From the NCBI RefSeq assembly GCF_039537985.1, contig NZ_BAABBN010000007.1:434001-498000 (forward strand): a stretch of DNA of 64,000 nt, in the 5' to 3' direction. A program made the position numbers and the translations under genes. A model generated the notes under the pieces. It was not told the origin of the DNA. It ran no database searches and saw only the letters and a list, made by a program, of their open reading frames with translations. The stretch is from Litoribacillus peritrichatus. GTDB lineage: Bacteria; Pseudomonadota; Gammaproteobacteria; Pseudomonadales; Litoribrevibacteraceae. Positions within the stretch are counted from its first letter, which is position 1. Every line of letters starts with the position of its first letter. Below are positions 1 to 9,699 of the stretch, one piece after another.

Positions 1-2331
1 GACGGTCTGGTGGATGTAGCGGATCAGATTATGTTGCTGGCCAATGCTTCATTTGCCCAAAAAAACCTGACAGCTCCGGATAATTTGCCTTTTGACTTAG
101 CCTCATCGGAACCTACCTTAGCTGAAGTTATTTCAGCGGTGGATTTGCACTGGGAAAACCTGAATTTATTTGGTCAGATTGATGCCATCTTGCTACTGGA
201 TGATCGTGCTCAGGTGCTGACTAAAAAAGGGCAGATCAGTATGACGCCGGTGACGGAGCTGATGGATTGGGTGCCTCAGAAAAGTCGGCCGGAATCTTTA
301 ATTTATTGTTCTGACGACTGTCGAATATATCTCGGCGTTCCTCTGTTATTGGCCAATGGCGAGCATTATGTCATGGTGATTGCTCAGTCGATATCGGATG
401 TGGTGGCGACCATGAGCCGCTCGTTTAATGCGGAACTGGCTTTGGCGGTTGTGAATAAGGAAGCCAGCTTTTTGGGTCGTCTGGCGAATTGGAATGTGGG
501 GTTGATGTCTGCAACCAGTCAGGTTTTGTCGAATGAAGTTCTGACGGCGGCAAATCGCAGTTATAGCCTTAAACAATTGTTGTCTCAGGGTCAGCAAATT
601 CTTTTGGAAGACAAAGCCTGGGCGCTTTGGGGGCTGGAAATCAGTTCTCAGGGGGATGTGTTGCTGGTGGCGTCTGACCTTACGGCGGAGCAGAAAAGCA
701 ATCGTAGCCTGATGATGTTTGCGTTGTTTTTTGCTCTGTTTGCCGGTTGTTTTTCTGTGGTGGTGGGGGTTGTGCTGTTGTGGCGGCCAGTGAAGCGAAT
801 TGCATTGCACAGTGAAACCTTGCCGTTATTGGCGGAAGGCGAATATGAACTGGTTCGTAATCGGCTGAGGCCGGATCATGGTGGTTATCATAACGAGGTT
901 GATCAGCTTGACATAGTGACAGTTGAGTTGTCCCGTAAGTTAGAGTTTCTGAGTCGTGAAGTGGAACTTCGGACGGGAGAGCTGGAGCGGTTGGCGATGT
1001 ACGACACACTCACCCACCTCCCTAATCGTTCGCTTTACGTGCATGAGCTGCGCGAAGCCATATCTGAACTGAAAGAGCATCCAGGGGAGTCCATAGGTTT
1101 ATTGTTTTTGGATTTAGATGCGTTTAAGCGAATCAACGAAACCTTGGGGCATATGGCGGGTGACAGCCTTTTGGTGCAAACCTCCCGACGCTTGAAACAG
1201 CTTTTGTCGGAGCAGGATACCCTGTGCAGGCTGGGCGGTGATGAATTTGCCATTATTACTCGCCACTTAAACGACCAGGATGATATTCATACGTTGCTTA
1301 ATAGTATCTTGTCTGAATTCCGAAAGCCGATTGAAGTTGATAAGCGTTTACTTACAGTAACAGCCAGTATTGGTGTGGTCTTCTGCAGCGATGAGAACGC
1401 ATCTCCTGAGAATTTGACCCGACAAGCGGACATGGCAATGTACGCAGCGAAAGACGTGGGAAAAAACAGTTTCCACTTTTTCAATGATCAGATGTTGATT
1501 GATATCTCTAAGGCGCTGGAGCTTGAGTCTGAACTTCAGACTGCGTTGGATCAGGAACAATTCTGTTTGTTCCTGCAGCCCAAATTTGATCTGGTGACTG
1601 GCGTGTTGGATAGCTTTGAAGCGCTGGTTCGTTGGCGTCATCCGGAGAAAGGAATGATCATGCCGAACCACTTTATTCCCCAGATGGAGGAAGGCGAGCT
1701 GATTTTCCAGTTAGGCCGGTGGGTGATCAGTCATGGCTTGAATATCATCAAGGGTTTGGAAAAATCCGGCTTGGGCAAATACAAACTGGCGGTGAATTTG
1801 TCGGCTCGTCAATTTTGTGATGATAAGTTGGTGGATTACCTGAAAGACTGTTTGAGCGATATTTCCGGAGATCGGTTGGAGCTGGAAATTACTGAAAACG
1901 TGTTGATCCATAGCAGTGGTTTGGCGGCGTCTGTCATGAAACAGGCGAATGAGCTGGGGGTAACTGTGGCCCTGGATGACTTTGGCACGGGCTATTCGTC
2001 GTTGAGTTATCTGCGTCAATTACCGGTGGATGTCATTAAACTGGATCGCAGTTTTATAGCCCCCACTGAAGACAACCAAGAAAGCAGGATGATTGTAGAG
2101 TCTGTCATTGATTTAGCGCATAAGCTGAATAAAACGGTGGTGGCAGAAGGCATTGAAACTCAAGAGCACCTGACATTCTTACAGAACAGCCGCTGTGACA
2201 GTGCTCAGGGTTTTCTTTTGTCCAAGCCCATTGATGAAATTGATCTGCCGGACATTCTGGCCAAAGGCGAAGTCAAACAGCAGGCATTCGACCGCATTTT
2301 ACCGGACGCAACCGCGAATGCCGTGGGTTAG
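1..2331 (+). CDS. GGDEF-EAL cyclic-di-GMP protein, 5' truncated by the window edge
   Basis: Membrane enzyme of cyclic-di-GMP turnover. The frame is open to base 1, so the true start lies outside; GTG at 10 is only the first in-window start (773 residues from there). Counting from that GTG: an extracytoplasmic sensor region, a hydrophobic segment near residues 235-258, a HAMP-like linker, a GGDEF domain with intact GGDEF starting at 409, and an EAL domain with FEALVRWRHP (Glu537) and DDFGTGYSSL near 655. The allosteric I-site position five residues before GGDEF reads SEQD, not RxxD, so product inhibition of the cyclase half is probably absent. Both catalytic signatures are kept, so the net direction of activity cannot be read from sequence. 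It converges on rep with 4 bp between stops; the same pairing is known in pseudomonads. Confidence 0.93.
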   Translation, partial: DGLVDVADQIMLLANASFAQKNLTAPDNLPFDLASSEPTLAEVISAVDLHWENLNLFGQIDAILLLDDRAQVLTKKGQISMTPVTELMDWVPQKSRPESLIYCSDDCRIYLGVPLLLANGEHYVMVIAQSISDVVATMSRSFNAELALAVVNKEASFLGRLANWNVGLMSATSQVLSNEVLTAANRSYSLKQLLSQGQQILLEDKAWALWGLEISSQGDVLLVASDLTAEQKSNRSLMMFALFFALFAGCFSVVVGVVLLWRPVKRIALHSETLPLLAEGEYELVRNRLRPDHGGYHNEVDQLDIVTVELSRKLEFLSREVELRTGELERLAMYDTLTHLPNRSLYVHELREAISELKEHPGESIGLLFLDLDAFKRINETLGHMAGDSLLVQTSRRLKQLLSEQDTLCRLGGDEFAIITRHLNDQDDIHTLLNSILSEFRKPIEVDKRLLTVTASIGVVFCSDENASPENLTRQADMAMYAAKDVGKNSFHFFNDQMLIDISKALELESELQTALDQEQFCLFLQPKFDLVTGVLDSFEALVRWRHPEKGMIMPNHFIPQMEEGELIFQLGRWVISHGLNIIKGLEKSGLGKYKLAVNLSARQFCDDKLVDYLKDCLSDISGDRLELEITENVLIHSSGLAASVMKQANELGVTVALDDFGTGYSSLSYLRQLPVDVIKLDRSFIAPTEDNQESRMIVESVIDLAHKLNKTVVAEGIETQEHLTFLQNSRCDSAQGFLLSKPIDEIDLPDILAKGEVKQQAFDRILPDATANAVG

Positions 2332-2335
2332 AACG

Positions 2336-4375
2336 TTAATCGCCCAGCAACGACTTTAAGCTGTTTAGGGTTTGCTGGCCGTGGGCTTTGAGTTTTTCAG
2401 GATCGGATTTGTTTTTAAGGCCTTGCCAAACCAGATCTTCTTCTGGAATTTCCTCCAGAAACCGACTGGGCGTGGTATTAAAAATTTCACCGTATTGTTT
2501 GCGTTTGGCGGCGTATGTCAATGTGAGTACCCGCTTTGCACGAGTGATCCCCACGTACATTAACCGACGTTCCTCTTCGATATTATCTTCATCAATGCTA
2601 TTGCGGTGGGGCAGCAGCTCTTCTTCCATGCCCATGATGTAGACATGAGGAAACTCAAGACCTTTGGAAGCGTGCAAGGTCATTAACTGGACTTTATCGG
2701 ACTCTTCCTCGTCTTCTTGTCGTTCCAGCATATCCCGAAGGACCAGCTTGGCAATGGCATCTTCAATGTTGCCTTCTTCGCCGTCTTCTTGCGCTCGGTG
2801 AATGGACCGTTGCAGGGATTCCACTAAAAACCAGATGTTGTTCATCCGTTTTTCAGCCTGAGCAGGGCTGTTACTGGTTTGATGCAGCCAGGCTTCGTAG
2901 TCAATGTCCCGAATCATTTCAGAGACGGCATCGACGGGATTGCCTTGGTAGCAAAGTTGGGTGACACGTTGAATCCAGTGAGTAAACTGTCTTAAACGCT
3001 GCAATGCCTTTTCACTCAATATTTGATCCAGACCTATTTCATCGCAGGCATTAAATAGGCTGGTATCGCGTTTATTGGCGTATTCTCCCAGCTTTTCCAG
3101 AGTCGTCGGGCCGATTTCGCGTCGGGGGACGTTCACGATGCGTAAAAATGCGTTGTCATCGTCTGGGTTAACGATGAGCTTAAGGTAGGCCATGATGTCT
3201 TTGACTTCGGCACGGGAGAAAAAGCTGGTGCCGCCGGAAAGGTTGTACGGAATCTGATACGTTTGCAGCTTCATTTCTATCAGGCGGGATTGATGGTTAC
3301 CCCGATAAAGGATGGCGTAATCGCTGTAATGATTGCCGCGTCGTAAGCGTTGCTCGATGATGTCTGAGGCAACTCGCTCGGCTTCTGCGTCCTCGCTTTT
3401 ACAGGCAATGACCCGTATCTCTTCCCCCATGCCGTAATCACTCCACAGTTTTTTATCAAACTCGTGAGGGTTATTGGCGATTAAGATATTGGCGGCTTTT
3501 AAAATTCGGCTGGTGGAACGATAGTTTTGCTCCAGCTTGATGACGCGCAGGCTCGGGTAATCGTGTTTCAGTTGTACCAGGTTTTCAGGTCTGGCTCCTC
3601 GCCAGGCGTAAATGGATTGGTCATCATCACCCACCACGGTAAATTGGCAGCGCATGCCCACTAACTGTTTCACTAACAGGTATTGGCTGATGTTGGTGTC
3701 CTGATACTCATCCACCAACATGTAGTGCACTTTCTTTTGCCATTTATCAAGAACGGCTTTGTTGTGCTTAAACAGCATGGTCGGCAGTAAAATTAAGTCA
3801 TCAAAGTCAACGGCGTTGTAGGCTTTTAAGTAACGGTTGTATTGTTCATAAACGACGGCTGCGGCAACCTTTTCCGGGGAGTCGGCGATGTTGGCAACGT
3901 CCTCGGGTAACAGCATTTCGTTTTTCCAGTTGGATATCTGGTTCTGAACCATGTCCGCCATGCCGCCGTCGTCCTCGTATTTACGAATCATGATTTCTTT
4001 GATTAAACCGAGGGCGTCTTGCTGATCAAAAATGGAAAAGCCGGATTTGTAACCGAGTGTTTTGCACTCTTTACGAATGATGTTTAACCCTAGGTTGTGA
4101 AAGGTGGAGACAGTTAAACCCCGGCTGGCCTTGCCTTTGACCAGGTGGCCGACACGCTCTTTCATTTCTCGGGCGGCTTTATTGGTGAACGTCAGCGCGA
4201 CTATGTTATGCGCTTTAATACCGCAAGTGTCGATCAAGTACGCGATTTTGGTGGTGATTACGCTGGTTTTACCACTGCCAGCCCCCGCAATCACCAGCAG
4301 CGGCGTGCTGATGTATTTGCACGCGTCTTTCTGGCGATCGTTCAGTTGGTTGATTCGTTGTTCTATCTGATTCAT
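2336..4375 (-). CDS. rep: ATP-dependent DNA helicase Rep
   Basis: Superfamily 1 3'-5' DNA helicase that helps replication forks past protein blocks. The protein opens with MNQIEQRINQLNDRQ, followed by the Walker A motif AGAGSGKTS at residues 29-37. DEYQDTN (motif II), GDDDQSIYAWRGA (motif III), QNYRST (motif IV) and VQLMTLHASKGLEFPHVY (motif V) follow. The 679 residues fit the family (E. coli Rep is 673). An upstream in-frame start at 4507 would add 44 residues with no family character, so the ATG at 4375 is preferred. UvrD is the closest alternative, but the N-terminus and the GGDEF-EAL neighbour favour Rep. Confidence 0.95.
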   Translation of the reverse strand: MNQIEQRINQLNDRQKDACKYISTPLLVIAGAGSGKTSVITTKIAYLIDTCGIKAHNIVALTFTNKAAREMKERVGHLVKGKASRGLTVSTFHNLGLNIIRKECKTLGYKSGFSIFDQQDALGLIKEIMIRKYEDDGGMADMVQNQISNWKNEMLLPEDVANIADSPEKVAAAVVYEQYNRYLKAYNAVDFDDLILLPTMLFKHNKAVLDKWQKKVHYMLVDEYQDTNISQYLLVKQLVGMRCQFTVVGDDDQSIYAWRGARPENLVQLKHDYPSLRVIKLEQNYRSTSRILKAANILIANNPHEFDKKLWSDYGMGEEIRVIACKSEDAEAERVASDIIEQRLRRGNHYSDYAILYRGNHQSRLIEMKLQTYQIPYNLSGGTSFFSRAEVKDIMAYLKLIVNPDDDNAFLRIVNVPRREIGPTTLEKLGEYANKRDTSLFNACDEIGLDQILSEKALQRLRQFTHWIQRVTQLCYQGNPVDAVSEMIRDIDYEAWLHQTSNSPAQAEKRMNNIWFLVESLQRSIHRAQEDGEEGNIEDAIAKLVLRDMLERQEDEEESDKVQLMTLHASKGLEFPHVYIMGMEEELLPHRNSIDEDNIEEERRLMYVGITRAKRVLTLTYAAKRKQYGEIFNTTPSRFLEEIPEEDLVWQGLKNKSDPEKLKAHGQQTLNSLKSLLGD

Positions 4376-4601
4376 GGCGGGGTCAATTACGAAAAAAAGA
4401 GAAAGCAATTTTATCAAAATATCATCCGGAAGAGAGCATATATTTTGAGAAAGGTGAATCGTGGAAATACGGAGTTGATAGCTTGCCTGGTGATAAAATC
4501 CGACCATACTTAAAAGTAATATTGTTCTTGAGGTGCGCCTGAAGACAAGCTTTGTTCTTTAACAATGGGAACGTGGTGGTTCTTGATCCGGTTGAGGTTT
4601 T

Positions 4602-5171
4602 ATGAATTTGTTCCGGCTGACGATAAAAACTGCACTTAACACTGGATTGATCATCGCTGTTGTGGTGTTGTCACTGCTGGCTCCGGGTGCGGAGGCTGAC
4701 GAAGACTACCTTCCTCAGGAGGTCAGGCTTGGCATGCTTGCCCATAATTTGGGGTTAATCGCCAGTAAAAAAGAACATGGGACGGATGTTAATGCCGAGT
4801 TGGTTTGGGGTGAATTGGCTTGGCGGCTAGGAGGGAAGCCGACATTGGGTGTGGCGATCAATAACCTTGGTTATACCAGTTTTGTTTACTCCGGTTTAAG
4901 TTGGTCGTTTTATTTGGATGAACACCGAACAGGTTTGTTTGTGATCCCCTTTTTGGGGTTGGCAGTGCACGATGGCGAACTCGAACCGAAGGGGGATCAT
5001 CGTGGGATGGGGTGTCGGGTGGTGTTTCGGGAAGCCATTGATATTGGCTGGCGGTTTTCTGAGCAGTATGCATTGTCTTTGGTGACCGATCACTTATCTC
5101 ATGGTGGTTTTTGTACTGACCGAAACCAAGGGTTAGACAGTTCCGGGGTTCGGCTTCATATTCATTTTTGA
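4602..5171 (+). CDS. Acyloxyacyl hydrolase, PagL-like lipid A 3-O-deacylase
   Basis: Likely outer-membrane beta-barrel enzyme that removes the 3-O acyl chain of lipid A. A hydrophobic signal peptide covers about residues 12-32 (ending GAEA). The C-terminal half carries the family pattern: an acidic-GWRF block (IDIGWRF, 147-152) and DHLSHGG with His164 and Ser166 in the H-x-S arrangement of the PagL catalytic pair, then NQGLDSSGVR. The third catalytic residue could be Asp179 where many members have Glu. The protein ends in HIHF, a terminal aromatic residue as expected for a barrel protein. Length 189 is normal. It stands alone between rep (divergent) and comM (convergent). Family membership is fairly sure; the exact acyl specificity is inference. 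Confidence 0.8.
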   Translation: MNLFRLTIKTALNTGLIIAVVVLSLLAPGAEADEDYLPQEVRLGMLAHNLGLIASKKEHGTDVNAELVWGELAWRLGGKPTLGVAINNLGYTSFVYSGLSWSFYLDEHRTGLFVIPFLGLAVHDGELEPKGDHRGMGCRVVFREAIDIGWRFSEQYALSLVTDHLSHGGFCTDRNQGLDSSGVRLHIHF

Positions 5172-5177
5172 TGGGGT

Positions 5178-6692
5178 CTAACTTTTGAAATCCAGCTTTC
5201 TGTAACTTAACGCTTCTGTTAAATGCTGAGTGCTGATGTGAGCTTGATCTTCCAAATCAGCAATGGTTCTGGCAACTTTTAAGATCCGGTGGTATGCCCT
5301 GGCCGACAACCCTAGTTGGTCAATCGCCTGGCTCATGAGTTCAAAGTCGGAGGCGCTGATTTTGCAATCCCGTTCGATTTCTTTACTCGTTAACGCGTTA
5401 TTGGGTTTATTGGCCCGGGACAGCTGTCTTGCTCTGGCCTGAGAGGTTCGTTGCTTGACGGTTTGGCTGGTCTCTTCATTTTGACTTTGCCCGGACACTA
5501 ACAGGGCTTTGGGAATCGGGTTCACTTCAATTTGCAGGTCGATGCGATCCAGTAAAGGGCCGGAAAGTTTACTGCGATATTTATCAATTTTGGCGCGGGT
5601 GCAGTAGCAAATATCGTTGGGGCCGCATATTTTCCCGCAGGGGGTCGGATTCATGGCTGCGATGAGTTGGAATTGGGCCGGGTAGGTGATTTGATGGCGG
5701 GCACGGGAAATGGTGATTTCGCCGCTTTCAAGTGGCTCCCTGAGCACTTCCAATACTTTGCGGTCGAACTCCGGAAGTTCGTCCAAAAACAAAACGCCTA
5801 AATGCGCCTGGGTGATTTCGCCGGGTTTGGGGTTCGAACCACCACCGACCAAGGCTGCTGCTGAAGCGCTGTGATGAGGCGCCCGAAAAGGGCGTTTGCT
5901 CCAGTGTTGGATGTTCATTGGGCTGCATATGGATTGCACTTTAGCAATTTCCAGCGACTCATTGGCGCCGACGTCCGGCAAAATACTGGTCAGTCGGCTG
6001 GCGAGCATGGTTTTGCCCGTGCCGGGAGGGCCGCTCATTAATAAATTATGGCCTGCCGCTGCTGCGATTTCCAGCGCCCGCTTTGCTTGAGGTTGCCCTT
6101 TAATATCGGACAAGCATAAGGATGATACTTCAATGTCAAGCGAAGCGGGTTGTTCTTCAAACTCATGAAAGTTTAGCTGCGACAGTTGATTCAGGTGAGC
6201 GCAAAGCTCGCTTAATTGTTTGATTGCGATCACTCGGTTGGTTTTTGGCAGACAGGCTTCGTTGGCATTTTCTTTGGGAACGACGGCGATTTTGTTTTGT
6301 TTGTCGGTCGCGATGACCGAAGGCAGTACGCCTCTGACCGGGCGAACATCACCAGACAAGGAAAGCTCGCCAATGATTTCGTATTGATCCAGACCTTCTG
6401 CCTTGATTTGATGGGATGCCGCTAAAATGCTGACCGCAATGGCGAGATCGAAACGGCCACCTTCTTTAGGCAAATCGGCCGGGCCAAGATGAATGGTAAT
6501 GCGACCCAGCGGGAATTCAAATTCACTGTTGATGATGGCGCTTCTTACCCTGTCTCTGCTTTCTTTTACTGCTGTTTCAGGCATACCAACGATGGACAGC
6601 GAGGGTAAACCTCCGGAGATATGAGTTTCTACGGTAACTAACGGGGCATTCAGGCCAATGGCTGCGCGGGTGTGGATAACGGCTAGGGACAT
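5178..6692 (-). CDS. comM: ComM/YifB family Mg-chelatase-like AAA+ ATPase
   Basis: Hexameric helicase-like AAA+ protein; in naturally competent gammaproteobacteria ComM promotes branch migration during transformation. The N-terminal ChlI-like domain (MSLAVIHTRAAIGLNAPLV...) is followed by Walker A GPPGTGKTM at 221-229, the FLDELPEFDRKVLEVLREPLE block (Walker B and sensor region), a CGKICGPNDICYC cysteine cluster, and the C-terminal RAYHRILKVARTIADLE block typical of YifB. Its 504 residues are full length. comM is a known insertion hotspot for Tn7-related islands in other genera; this copy is intact. Neighbours rep, ubiK and glnK-amtB match the pseudomonad order. Confidence 0.94.
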   Translation of the reverse strand: MSLAVIHTRAAIGLNAPLVTVETHISGGLPSLSIVGMPETAVKESRDRVRSAIINSEFEFPLGRITIHLGPADLPKEGGRFDLAIAVSILAASHQIKAEGLDQYEIIGELSLSGDVRPVRGVLPSVIATDKQNKIAVVPKENANEACLPKTNRVIAIKQLSELCAHLNQLSQLNFHEFEEQPASLDIEVSSLCLSDIKGQPQAKRALEIAAAAGHNLLMSGPPGTGKTMLASRLTSILPDVGANESLEIAKVQSICSPMNIQHWSKRPFRAPHHSASAAALVGGGSNPKPGEITQAHLGVLFLDELPEFDRKVLEVLREPLESGEITISRARHQITYPAQFQLIAAMNPTPCGKICGPNDICYCTRAKIDKYRSKLSGPLLDRIDLQIEVNPIPKALLVSGQSQNEETSQTVKQRTSQARARQLSRANKPNNALTSKEIERDCKISASDFELMSQAIDQLGLSARAYHRILKVARTIADLEDQAHISTQHLTEALSYRKLDFKS

Positions 6693-6907
6693 TTACGACT
6701 CTTTTTGTTGTGTAGCGTTCGTTTGTCATCGAATATATGCTGTTGTTTCTATTGATAAATCATAAGCAGGGCTAATTTCATAACTTCGGTTGAGGCTATT
6801 TGACAGAAACGGATCTTAACTGGTGAATTGTTATTAGTAGATATGAAATATCTTTCCTACACTCAATAGGTATGAACTAAATACGTGGGTAGACATGGGA
6901 TTAATGG

Positions 6908-8680
6908 ATGTTTGAAATGCTGAAGCAGTTGCTGTTTATAAAGCGGACTATGAGTATGGTTTATTTCATGCTGTCTACCTTGGTATTGTTGGGCTTGTCG
7001 GGCGCGTCGGCTGCTGACTCGTCCGCTTCCTTACCTGCAGAGCGTGAAAAACTGATTCAGTACTGGTTGGATAAAGAGTTTGCGCAGTCAACGCTGACCC
7101 GTGCTCAGCAAACGGAAGAAATGCGCTGGCTGGCAAAGGCTGCGATGCCCTATCAAGGCATGAAAATACGAGTCGTTTCGGAAAGAATAGATACCCACTG
7201 GTACGAAGCAAATACCTTGGCAAAAGCGTTTGAGGACATCACCGGCATTCGGGTTTATCACGAATTGACGGGTGAAGACGATGTGATTAAAAAGATCTCA
7301 ACTCAAATTGATACGGATTTTAACCTTTACGATGGCTACATTAATGACAGTGATTTAATCGGGACTCACTATCGGCAAGGCGCTGTATTTACGGTTTCTG
7401 AGTTGATGGCTGATGCGACCATTACTTTACCTACGCTGGACCTTGAAGATTTTATTGGTCTGAGCTTCACCACCGGGCCGGATGGTGTGGTGTATCAATT
7501 ACCTGATCAGCAGTTTGCGAATTTATATTGGTATCGTCACGATTGGTTTTCCCGTTCGGATCTGAAGCGTCAGTTCAGGGCAATTTATGGCTATGAGCTG
7601 AACGTGCCTGCAAATTGGTCTGCTTACGAAGATATTGCGGAGTTTTTTACTGATCATGTCAAGGTGATTGATGGTGAGCGTGTCTATGGCCATATGGATT
7701 ACGGGTTGAGAGACCCTTCCTTGGGGTGGCGTTTTTCAGATGCCTGGTTATCCATGGCGGGGACGGGGGATAAAGGCGTTCCTAACGGATTACCCGTGGA
7801 TGAGTGGGGTATTCGAATGGAAGGCTGCCGACCGGTTGCGGCTTCAGTTGAGCGTGGCGGTGCTTTGGACGGCCCGGCGGCGGTGTATGCGGTGAAACAA
7901 TACATAGACTGGTTGGAAAAATTTGCTCCGCCTGGTGCTAAATCAATGAATTTCACAGAGGCAGGTTCCGTGCCCGGTCAGGGAAATATTGCCCAGCAAG
8001 TATTCTGGTATACCGCTTTTACGGCGGCGTTATCCAAACCTGAATTGGGCCTGATCAATGAAGACGGCACCACTAAGTGGCGAATGGCGCCTTCTCCGAA
8101 AGGCGCTTATTGGCAGGAAGGCATGAAACTCGGTTATCAGGATGCGGGGTCGTGGACGTTTCTTAAGAATACGCCGGTGGATCGAAGAAATGCTGCTTGG
8201 TTATATGCGCAATTTGTGGTTTCCAAAACCGTCTCTTTACGAAAAACGGTGGTCGGGCTGACGCCAATACGTGAATCGGATATTGAGTCCGACCTGATGA
8301 CGAAAATGGCGCCTAAATTGGGCGGCTTTGTGGAGTTCTACCGGAGCCCGGCCAGAACCTTATGGACGCCAACCGGAGTAAATGTGCCGCATTACCCTCA
8401 GCTCTCAAGGCATTGGTGGAGCAACATCGCGAACGCGATTGACGGAAAAGTAACGCCTCAGCAAGCGATGACAGACATGGCTCATGCTATGGAATATGAC
8501 ATGGCGAATATGTCGTTTCAGCGCGCAGACTGTGCTCCTAAGCTGAGCCAAAAGAAAGGTCGGGAGTACTGGCTGTCGCAACCCGGTGCCCCCAAGTCAA
8601 AACTTGCCAATGAAAAACCCAAAGGTAAAACATACAGCTATGAGCAATCGCTTTCTCAATGGATAGGAGTCGGCAAATGA
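6908..8680 (+). CDS. ABC transporter substrate-binding protein, family 1 (glycerol/sugar type)
   Basis: Periplasmic solute-binding protein of 590 residues, longer than ordinary sugar binders. An N-terminal hydrophobic stretch ending LSGASA-AD is a signal peptide. The blocks ITGIRVYHELTGEDDVIKKI and YDGYINDSDLIGTHYR resemble the large family-1 binding proteins linked to glycerol uptake (GlpV-like); this is recalled family knowledge, not a search. No permease or ATPase gene is nearby, so it is an orphan binding component here. Its stop overlaps the start of the next gene (ATGA), so the two are co-transcribed. In-frame ATGs at 6917 and 6950 are alternative starts; 6908 has a GGGA element 8 bases upstream. 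Confidence 0.8.
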   Translation: MFEMLKQLLFIKRTMSMVYFMLSTLVLLGLSGASAADSSASLPAEREKLIQYWLDKEFAQSTLTRAQQTEEMRWLAKAAMPYQGMKIRVVSERIDTHWYEANTLAKAFEDITGIRVYHELTGEDDVIKKISTQIDTDFNLYDGYINDSDLIGTHYRQGAVFTVSELMADATITLPTLDLEDFIGLSFTTGPDGVVYQLPDQQFANLYWYRHDWFSRSDLKRQFRAIYGYELNVPANWSAYEDIAEFFTDHVKVIDGERVYGHMDYGLRDPSLGWRFSDAWLSMAGTGDKGVPNGLPVDEWGIRMEGCRPVAASVERGGALDGPAAVYAVKQYIDWLEKFAPPGAKSMNFTEAGSVPGQGNIAQQVFWYTAFTAALSKPELGLINEDGTTKWRMAPSPKGAYWQEGMKLGYQDAGSWTFLKNTPVDRRNAAWLYAQFVVSKTVSLRKTVVGLTPIRESDIESDLMTKMAPKLGGFVEFYRSPARTLWTPTGVNVPHYPQLSRHWWSNIANAIDGKVTPQQAMTDMAHAMEYDMANMSFQRADCAPKLSQKKGREYWLSQPGAPKSKLANEKPKGKTYSYEQSLSQWIGVGK

Positions 8681-9405
8681 AATCATTGCGTCATTTCTTT
8701 TGGATGATAGGGCTGTTTGGGGGGATGGCAGCGAATCATCTTATGGCCGAAGAAATTCTCCTGGTGACCCATGAGTTCAGACCTTATAGCTGGGTGGATA
8801 AAAAGGATGACAGTTACAAAGGGGTCAGTATAGAGATCGCCGACTTGTTATTTGAGAAAGCAGAAATTACTAAAAAGTGGCGCATTATGCCGTTAAAAAG
8901 AGCGTATGGGTATGTGAAAAAAACACCGAATACGTGCCTGTTCCCATTACAAAGGAATCAGGAAAGGGAAGCTGATTTTCAGTGGGTAAGCCCTATCATG
9001 ATTAATCGCTTTGCGTTTTATACTCCTCTGGAAAATGACGTAAGTATTCGAACGCTGGAAGACTTAAGTAACTATAAAGTCGCTTCCTATTTAGGAAGTG
9101 GGCTAAAAGAATATTTGGATGGATTTGGTATTAAGACCATAGAAGCGATTAAAGACGAGGTGGCTGCAAACATGGTGTCACTGGGTCGGGCGGATGTATG
9201 GGCCACGGATGAGTTCAGCGAGCCATCGACCTCAAAAATGATCAATAAGCAGTTTTCTAAGAAGTTTGTGTTTTTTACCAGTATTGGTGCCATGGCGTGT
9301 CACCAGTCTTTGTCTCCTCAAACCATTCGTCGTCTTCAGGCTGAGCTTTCCGGGATGTATCGGCGACTTGAAATAGCCAAAATAGTGCGCAAGTATGAGC
9401 GTTAA
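8677..9405 (+). CDS. Family 3 periplasmic substrate-binding protein
   Basis: Amino-acid-type binding protein or sensor-like periplasmic protein of 242 residues. Start ATG at 8677 overlaps the upstream stop (ATGA) and has AGGAG placed upstream; an in-frame start at 8659 lies inside the previous gene and lacks a ribosome site. The signal peptide runs to about NHLMAEE. LLVTHEFRPYSWVDKK and KGVSIEIADLLFEKA are the usual first blocks of the SBP_bac_3 fold, and VASYLGSGLKEYL plus VSLGRADVWATDE the second lobe. Like its partner it has no transporter genes beside it. Many short family-3 proteins in marine gammaproteobacteria are similarly orphaned. The ligand is unknown. Confidence 0.78.
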   Translation: MKSLRHFFWMIGLFGGMAANHLMAEEILLVTHEFRPYSWVDKKDDSYKGVSIEIADLLFEKAEITKKWRIMPLKRAYGYVKKTPNTCLFPLQRNQEREADFQWVSPIMINRFAFYTPLENDVSIRTLEDLSNYKVASYLGSGLKEYLDGFGIKTIEAIKDEVAANMVSLGRADVWATDEFSEPSTSKMINKQFSKKFVFFTSIGAMACHQSLSPQTIRRLQAELSGMYRRLEIAKIVRKYER

Positions 9406-9444
9406 CTCTTGGTGCACTATTTTGATGCTGAGTGAAAGGAGCGT

Positions 9445-9699
9445 CTAGGCGTCTTTTTGCTCCAGATCGGACACCCTTTTTTCCAGAGCTTCAATCATTT
9501 CACGAGAACGGTGCAAAACTTCAGTTTGTGCATCAAATTCTTCGCGTGTTACTAATTCCAGCTTATTCAATGCAGAAGAGAGTATCACCTTAATATTGTT
9601 GTGAATTTCTTCTTGAGCCATTTTTGCAGCCCCGCTAGCCCCCGGAATGGCTTGAGTTAGCTGAGCTGCAAGGGTGTTGAATAATTCGTTCGGTAACAT
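9445..9699 (-). CDS. ubiK: Ubiquinone biosynthesis accessory factor UbiK (BMFP family)
   Basis: Small coiled-coil protein that assists the aerobic ubiquinone-hydroxylating complex. It has 84 residues: an N-terminal amphipathic part (MLPNELFNTLAAQLTQAIP) and a C-terminal coiled coil (EEFDAQTEVLHRSREMIEAL, then EKRVSDLEQ). The ATG at 9699 is chosen because GGAGG sits just upstream; a TTG four codons earlier would place that site inside the gene. It lies next to glnK-amtB on the opposite strand, as in Pseudomonas. Confidence 0.9.
   Translation of the reverse strand: MLPNELFNTLAAQLTQAIPGASGAAKMAQEEIHNNIKVILSSALNKLELVTREEFDAQTEVLHRSREMIEALEKRVSDLEQKDA

Noticed and set aside
680..1009. Opposite-strand open frames within the GGDEF-EAL gene and similar long shadows elsewhere
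   Set aside because: They lack ribosome sites and family sequence and lie wholly inside well-supported genes.
5178..6692. comM as a disrupted insertion site
   Set aside because: comM is a known hotspot for Tn7-related islands, but this copy is full length with all motifs.
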